Positions 59,792 to 64,000 of a stretch of DNA of 64,000 nt are shown here, in pieces; within the stretch, counting starts at the first letter, position 1; each line of letters begins with the position of its first letter. Source of the stretch: Saccharopolyspora shandongensis (GTDB lineage: Bacteria > Actinomycetota > Actinomycetes > Mycobacteriales > Pseudonocardiaceae); assembly GCF_900106995.1 (NCBI RefSeq), contig NZ_FNOK01000058.1, forward strand, positions 1 to 64,000, in the 5' to 3' direction. The notes below the pieces were generated by a model. That model was not told where the DNA came from and made no database searches. It saw nothing but the letters and a program-made list of their open reading frames with translations. The translations under genes and the position numbers were made by a program.

Positions 59792-61351
59792 GTGGCACCT
59801 CCGGCCGGGCAAATTCGCCCAGGGCGTTATCTGGCGATCTTCGCGCTGATCGTCGTGGGGCTGTACGCACTGGTGTTCTTCACCGGTGACGGCAAGCCGA
59901 CGCCGAAGCTCGGGATCGACCTCCAGGGCGGCACCCGCGTGACGCTGACGGCCCGCACGCCGGACGGTCAGCCGCCCACCAACGAGGCGCTGAACCAGGC
60001 GCGGCAGATCATCGAGACCCGCGTCAACGGCATGGGCATCAGCGGCTCCGAGGTGACCCGGGACGGCAACAACCTGGTGATCACCGTGCCGGGCGAGGGC
60101 GGTGAGGAAGCCAAGCAGCTGGGGCAGACCGCCGAGCTGAACTTCCGCAAGGTCGTCAACGCGGTGCCCGCGGCGCAGCCGCCGGCGGGGACCACCCCGC
60201 AGGTCGCGCAGCAGCAGGGCCCGGGCGACCAGCAGAAGGCCATCGACGAGGCGAAGGCGCTCCGGCAGAGCACCGACCCGAACGTCCAGATGCAGGCGCT
60301 GCAGACGCTGAACTGCGCCGCCGAGGACCCGCTGCGCGGCAACGACGACCCGAAGCTGCCGCTGGTGACCTGCGACCGCGAGGGCCAGCAGAAGTACCTG
60401 CTGGAGCCGGTGTTCCTGCCGGGCAAGGAGATCGCGAACTCGCAGGCCGTGCCGCCGAACCCGCAGTCCGGGCAGCCGGGCTGGACGGTGTCGCTGGACT
60501 TCAAGAGCGAGGGCGCCAAGGTCTGGGCCGACTTCACCTCCGCCAACGTCGGCCAGCAGGCCGCGTTCGTGCTGGACACCGAGGTCGTGTCGGCCCCGCA
60601 GATCAACCAGGCCCTGCTCGGCGGCAACGCCAGCATCAGCGGGCAGTTCAACCAGGAGAGCGCCACCGACCTGGCCAACGTCCTCAAGTACGGCTCGCTG
60701 CCGCTGGCCTTCGACCAGTCCGAGGCCGAGACGGTCTCCGCGACCCTCGGCGTGGCCTCGCTGGAGGCCGGCCTGATCGCCGGTGGCATCGGCCTGATCC
60801 TGGTCGCGGTGTACTGCCTGCTCTACTACCGGCTGCTGGGCATCCTGACCGTCTTGTCGCTGGTGCTCTCCGGCGGCGTGGTCTACGGCGTGCTGGTGCT
60901 GCTCGGCCGCTGGGTCGGCTTCACCCTCGACCTGGCCGGCATCGCCGGTTTCATCGTCGCGATCGGCATCACCGCCGACTCGTTCATCGTGTTCTTCGAA
61001 CGGCTCAAGGACGAGATCCGCGAGGGCCGCACGTTCCGCTCGGCCGTGCCGCGCGCCTGGACGCGGGCCCGGCGCACGATCCTGTCCGCCGACGCGGTCA
61101 GCTTCCTGGCCGCCGCCGTGCTGTACGTGCTCGCCGTCGGCCAGGTGAAGGGCTTCGCCTTCACCCTCGGCATGTCGACGGTGCTGGACCTGGTCGTGGT
61201 CTTCCTCGTCACGCATCCGCTGGTGATGCTCGCCTCGAAGAACAAGTTCATGTCCAAGCCCTCGGTCTCCGGCCTGGGGGCGGTGCAACGGCTCGGTGAC
61301 CAGAACCGGGCCGCCCGCAAGGCCGCCGCGACCACCGCCAAGGAGGCGTGA
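59792..61351 (+). CDS. secD: Protein-export membrane protein SecD
   Basis: This 519-residue subunit of SecDF uses the proton gradient to aid late steps of Sec export. There is one N-terminal span, a large external P1 domain starting KLGIDLQGGTRVTLTA, with the actinobacterial insertion rich in Gln and Pro near 130-155, and five C-terminal spans, including the D519-type segment ALLGGNASISGQF and VAIGITADSFIVFFERLKDE. GTG at 59792 is used. secF overlaps its stop by 4 nt (GTGA). Confidence 0.96.
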   Translation: MAPPAGQIRPGRYLAIFALIVVGLYALVFFTGDGKPTPKLGIDLQGGTRVTLTARTPDGQPPTNEALNQARQIIETRVNGMGISGSEVTRDGNNLVITVPGEGGEEAKQLGQTAELNFRKVVNAVPAAQPPAGTTPQVAQQQGPGDQQKAIDEAKALRQSTDPNVQMQALQTLNCAAEDPLRGNDDPKLPLVTCDREGQQKYLLEPVFLPGKEIANSQAVPPNPQSGQPGWTVSLDFKSEGAKVWADFTSANVGQQAAFVLDTEVVSAPQINQALLGGNASISGQFNQESATDLANVLKYGSLPLAFDQSEAETVSATLGVASLEAGLIAGGIGLILVAVYCLLYYRLLGILTVLSLVLSGGVVYGVLVLLGRWVGFTLDLAGIAGFIVAIGITADSFIVFFERLKDEIREGRTFRSAVPRAWTRARRTILSADAVSFLAAAVLYVLAVGQVKGFAFTLGMSTVLDLVVVFLVTHPLVMLASKNKFMSKPSVSGLGAVQRLGDQNRAARKAAATTAKEA

Positions 61352-62511
61352 AGGTGACGACTCCAGGAACCGAAGGCGCACGGCGCGAAAGCGTCTTCCA
61401 CCGCCTCTACACCGGTACCGGGGCCTTCGACATCGTCGGCAAGCGCGCCCGGTGGTACATCTCGCTGGGCCTGCTCGTGCTCGTCTGCCTTGGCGCCATC
61501 GGCTTCAAGGGCTTCAACCTCGGCATCGACTTCGAGGGCGGCACCAAGCTCCAGCTGCCCGCCGTCGGCGCCCAGGGCCCGATCCAGACCGACCAGGTGC
61601 AGAACGCGTTCCAAGAGGCGCTGGGCCACCCGGCCGAGACCGTGCAGATCGTCGGCGCCGGGGCCAACCAGAGCATCCAGATCCGCTCCTCCTCGCTGAC
61701 CCCGGCGCAGGTGGCGGCCGTCAAGCAGACGCTGTTCACCCAGGTGCAGCCGCTGGACGTGCAGGGCCGGCCGAGCGAGCAGGTCATCAGCGACAGCGCG
61801 GTCAGCGGCACCTGGGGCGGTGAGATCACGCAGCAGGCGCTGATCGCACTGGGCGTGTTCCTGGTGCTGGTCACGATCTTCCTGGCGTTCTACTTCGAGA
61901 AGTGGATGGCGGTGGCGGCGCTGGTCGCGCTGCTGCACGACGTCGTGGTCACCGCGGGCATCTACTCGCTGGTCGGCTTCGAGGTCACGCCCAGCACGGT
62001 CATCGGCCTGCTGACCATCCTCGGGTTCTCGCTGTACGACACGGTGGTGGTCTTCGACAAGGTCAAGGAGAACACGCGCGGCCTGCTCGGGCTGACCCGC
62101 CGCACCTACGGCGAGGGGGCGAACCTGGCGGTCAACCAGACCCTGATGCGCTCGATCAACACCTCGGTGATCGCGTTGCTGCCGGTGATCGGGCTGCTCG
62201 TGGTGGGCGCCGGGCTGCTCGGCGTCGGCGTGCTGCAGGACCTGGCGCTGGTGCAGATGGTCGGCATGATCACCGGCGTGGTGTCGTCGATCTTCCTGGC
62301 CACGCCGCTGCTGGTGGACTTCAAGATGCGCGACCCGAAGTACCGCGAGCACGCGGCGAAGGTGCGGCAGCGCCGCGAGCGCGCCGCCGTCAAGGCAGCG
62401 GGCGAGGACGCCCCGGCCGAGCCGAAGCACGCGGTCGCGGCGGGCACGGCCCCGCGCGGTGGGCGTCCCGGCGCCAAGGCCGGCCGCCCGTCCGGGAAGA
62501 GGCGGCGTTGA
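61348..62511 (+). CDS. secF: Protein-export membrane protein SecF
   Basis: This 387-residue partner of SecD has the SecF signature FNLGIDFEGGTKLQLPAVGA at about 50-70, then LLTILGFSLYDTVVVFDKVKEN near 230, which holds the conserved Asp for proton coupling. The C-terminal tail is long and positively charged. The GTG at 61348 overlaps secD; GTG 61354 is an alternative. The stop overlaps the apt start (TTGA), so secD, secF and apt are one translationally coupled unit. Confidence 0.96.
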   Translation: MKVTTPGTEGARRESVFHRLYTGTGAFDIVGKRARWYISLGLLVLVCLGAIGFKGFNLGIDFEGGTKLQLPAVGAQGPIQTDQVQNAFQEALGHPAETVQIVGAGANQSIQIRSSSLTPAQVAAVKQTLFTQVQPLDVQGRPSEQVISDSAVSGTWGGEITQQALIALGVFLVLVTIFLAFYFEKWMAVAALVALLHDVVVTAGIYSLVGFEVTPSTVIGLLTILGFSLYDTVVVFDKVKENTRGLLGLTRRTYGEGANLAVNQTLMRSINTSVIALLPVIGLLVVGAGLLGVGVLQDLALVQMVGMITGVVSSIFLATPLLVDFKMRDPKYREHAAKVRQRRERAAVKAAGEDAPAEPKHAVAAGTAPRGGRPGAKAGRPSGKRRR

Positions 62512-63074
62512 CCGCGGTGGAGGAGACGGCCAGTTCCGTGCAGGTGACCGATGCGACCGACGATGCGCTCCGGCAGGCGGTCGGCCTGATCCGCGAGGTG
62601 CCGGACTTCCCCGAGCCGGGAGTCCTGTTCCGCGACATCAGCCCGCTGCTCGCCGACGGCGCCGGGCTCAACGCCGTGGTGTCGGCGCTGGGCCGGGACA
62701 TCGAGTTCGACGTGGTGGCCGGCGTGGAGGCGCGCGGCTTCCTGGTCGGCGCGGCGGTCGCGCAGGAGTTCGGCACGGGCGTGATCGGGCTCCGCAAGCC
62801 CGGCAAGCTCCCAGCGGTGGCGGACCGGGTCGACTACACGCTGGAGTACGGCCGCGCCACGCTCGAGCTCCCGGCGGACACGCTGCGCGCCGGTCAGCGG
62901 GTGCTGATCGTGGACGACGTCCTGGCCACCGGCGGAACCCTGGGCGCGGCGTGCCGCTTGGTCCGCCAGGCCGATGCGGAGGTCGCGGCGGCGGCCGTCG
63001 TGCTCGAACTCACGGCTCTCGAAGGCCGTGACAAGATCATGGGCGAAACCGTCCGGGCCCTGCTGCGGGCCTGA
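62508..63074 (+). CDS. apt: Adenine phosphoribosyltransferase
   Basis: This 188-residue enzyme joins adenine to PRPP to give AMP. The PRPP-binding motif VLIVDDVLATGGTLGAA is at about 124-140. IREVPDFPEPGVLFRDISPL and the flexible-loop segment KPGKLPA are present, matching bacterial Apt. The TTG at 62508 lies within the secF stop with AAGAGG about 5 bp upstream; GTG 62517 is an alternative. The secDF-apt-relA order is conserved in Actinobacteria. Confidence 0.96.
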   Translation: MTAVEETASSVQVTDATDDALRQAVGLIREVPDFPEPGVLFRDISPLLADGAGLNAVVSALGRDIEFDVVAGVEARGFLVGAAVAQEFGTGVIGLRKPGKLPAVADRVDYTLEYGRATLELPADTLRAGQRVLIVDDVLATGGTLGAACRLVRQADAEVAAAAVVLELTALEGRDKIMGETVRALLRA

Positions 63075-63093
63075 TCCGACGAGGTGAGCGCCT

Positions 63094-63120
63094 CCCGCGA
63101 CCCGGTCACCGGGACGCGGG
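63094..63120 (+). terminator. Hairpin after apt
   Basis: CCCGCG-A-CCCGG and CCGGG-A-CGCGGG pair around TCA, 19 bp after apt, as a likely terminator before relA. No T-run is present. Confidence 0.55.
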
Positions 63121-63296
63121 CGGCGCTTTCGTCGCTGATCGGTGCGGCTGAAGTTCGCTCGTCTTTCACCTGCGCCAGGTGACCGCTGGGCGTATCACAC
63201 CGACACCTGGGAAGGTCCGTCGCTCGGATGGCGTTATTCTCAGTGTCCGGGTCCCCCGGACCTGGGACGAGAGCACCACGAGCCCGGGAGCGTGCG

Positions 63297-64000
63297 GTGA
63301 GCCAACACGTCGAATCCCCTGCCTCGGCAGCCGACCCGGTTGCCGAGCCGCGGGCCGCCTCTGCGACGCGTCGCGTCCGGGCCCGGCTGGCCAGGAGGAT
63401 CACGGCGCAGCGTGCCACCGCGGTCAAGCAGGTGCTGGAACCGCTGGCGACGGTGCACCGTGAGCTGCACCCGCAGGCCGACCTCGCGCTGCTGCAGCGC
63501 GCGTACGACGTCGCCGAGGAGAAGCACAGCAGTCAGCGGCGCAAGTCCGGCGACCCGTACATCACGCATCCGCTGGCGGTCGCGACGATCCTCGCCGAGC
63601 TCGGCATGGACACCACCACCCTGGTCGCCGGTCTGCTGCACGACACCGTCGAGGACACCGACTACTCGCTGGAGAAGCTCGGCGCCGAGTTCGGCGACGA
63701 GGTCGCGCACCTGGTCGACGGGGTCACCAAGCTGGACAAGGTCAAGCTGGGCGCCGCCGCCGAGGCCGAGACCATCCGCAAGATGATCATCGCGATGGCC
63801 CGTGACCCGCGGGTGCTGGTGATCAAGCTCGCCGACCGGCTGCACAACATGCGCACCATGCGCTTCCTGCCGCCGGAGAAGCAGGCCCGCAAGGCGCGGG
63901 AGACCCTCGAGGTGCTGGCGCCGCTCGCGCACCGGCTGGGCATGGCCACCATCAAGTGGGAGCTGGAGGACCTGGCGTTCGCCATCCTGCAGCCCAAGAA
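63297..64000 (+). CDS. relA: RelA/SpoT-type (p)ppGpp synthetase/hydrolase, 5' part
   Basis: The first 234 residues of the long bifunctional Rel enzyme are in the window; the gene runs off the right edge in an open frame. A basic N-terminal extension is followed by the HD hydrolase domain, with YITHPLAVATILAELG, LLHDTVEDTDY (the HD pair) and IKLADRLHNMRTM. The synthetase, TGS and ACT domains must lie beyond the edge. GTG at 63297 has GGGAG seven bases upstream. It controls the stringent response. Its place after apt is conserved in Actinobacteria. Confidence 0.95.
   Translation, partial: MSQHVESPASAADPVAEPRAASATRRVRARLARRITAQRATAVKQVLEPLATVHRELHPQADLALLQRAYDVAEEKHSSQRRKSGDPYITHPLAVATILAELGMDTTTLVAGLLHDTVEDTDYSLEKLGAEFGDEVAHLVDGVTKLDKVKLGAAAEAETIRKMIIAMARDPRVLVIKLADRLHNMRTMRFLPPEKQARKARETLEVLAPLAHRLGMATIKWELEDLAFAILQPK

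Overview
The window is chromosomal DNA of a very GC-rich actinomycete. Codon third positions are almost always G or C, GTG and TTG starts are common, and many starts overlap the previous stop as GTGA, ATGA or TTGA. The order thrS - HIT (Ap4A phosphorylase) - pgsA ... pdxS ... pdxT - yebC ... ruvC-ruvA-ruvB - yajC - secD - secF - apt - relA is the conserved Actinobacteria arrangement also known from Mycobacterium. With the 10-methyl fatty acid pair tmsA/tmsB, the DUF574 methyltransferase and a tylosin-resistance-like RlmA, it fits Pseudonocardiales, perhaps Saccharopolyspora; that placement is inference.

Positions 1-9.3 kb are an accessory, decaying region. It has a TetR regulator with a clear operator, a transposase 3' remnant, a desaturase remnant, a glucose dehydrogenase-like enzyme, a PAS-PAS-GGDEF-EAL protein whose GGDEF site is dead, an hsp20 3' remnant joined to an unknown reading frame, a small gene with its own promoter and terminator, an intact desaturase, an intact hsp20 and a broken gene resembling those of integrative elements. 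The two remnants are diverged copies of the intact desaturase and hsp20.

Positions 9.3-26.6 kb are mainly metabolism: a GH15 trehalase/glucoamylase-type enzyme coupled to a small membrane protein, an enoyl-CoA hydratase, a SNF2 helicase plus SWIM protein, a Pr6Pr-type membrane protein, proline catabolism (proline dehydrogenase, P5C dehydrogenase and a divergent PucR-type regulator), pantothenate kinase, an APC permease, and a universal stress protein followed by a class III adenylate cyclase.

Positions 26.8-44.7 kb hold tmsA/tmsB, a VOC protein, a 1296-residue membrane-anchored TPR protein, a lipase maturation factor homologue, an RlmA-type methyltransferase, a lower-GC pentapeptide-repeat membrane protein, a ketoglutarate-semialdehyde-type dehydrogenase, a small hypothetical gene, a folded 68-nt element, ferredoxin reductase FprA, and a DUF574 methyltransferase translationally coupled to a second GGDEF-EAL protein whose EAL domain is dead. 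The two c-di-GMP proteins are therefore reciprocal.

Positions 44.9-64 kb are the housekeeping core. Lineage-specific departures are a YceI gene after HIT, an EF-G-like GTPase where the PIM acyltransferase and PimA genes usually sit, an azlCD exporter with a cupin regulator between pdxS and pdxT, PdxR-like boxes before pdxS and a LexA box before ruvC. The last gene, relA, runs off the end.
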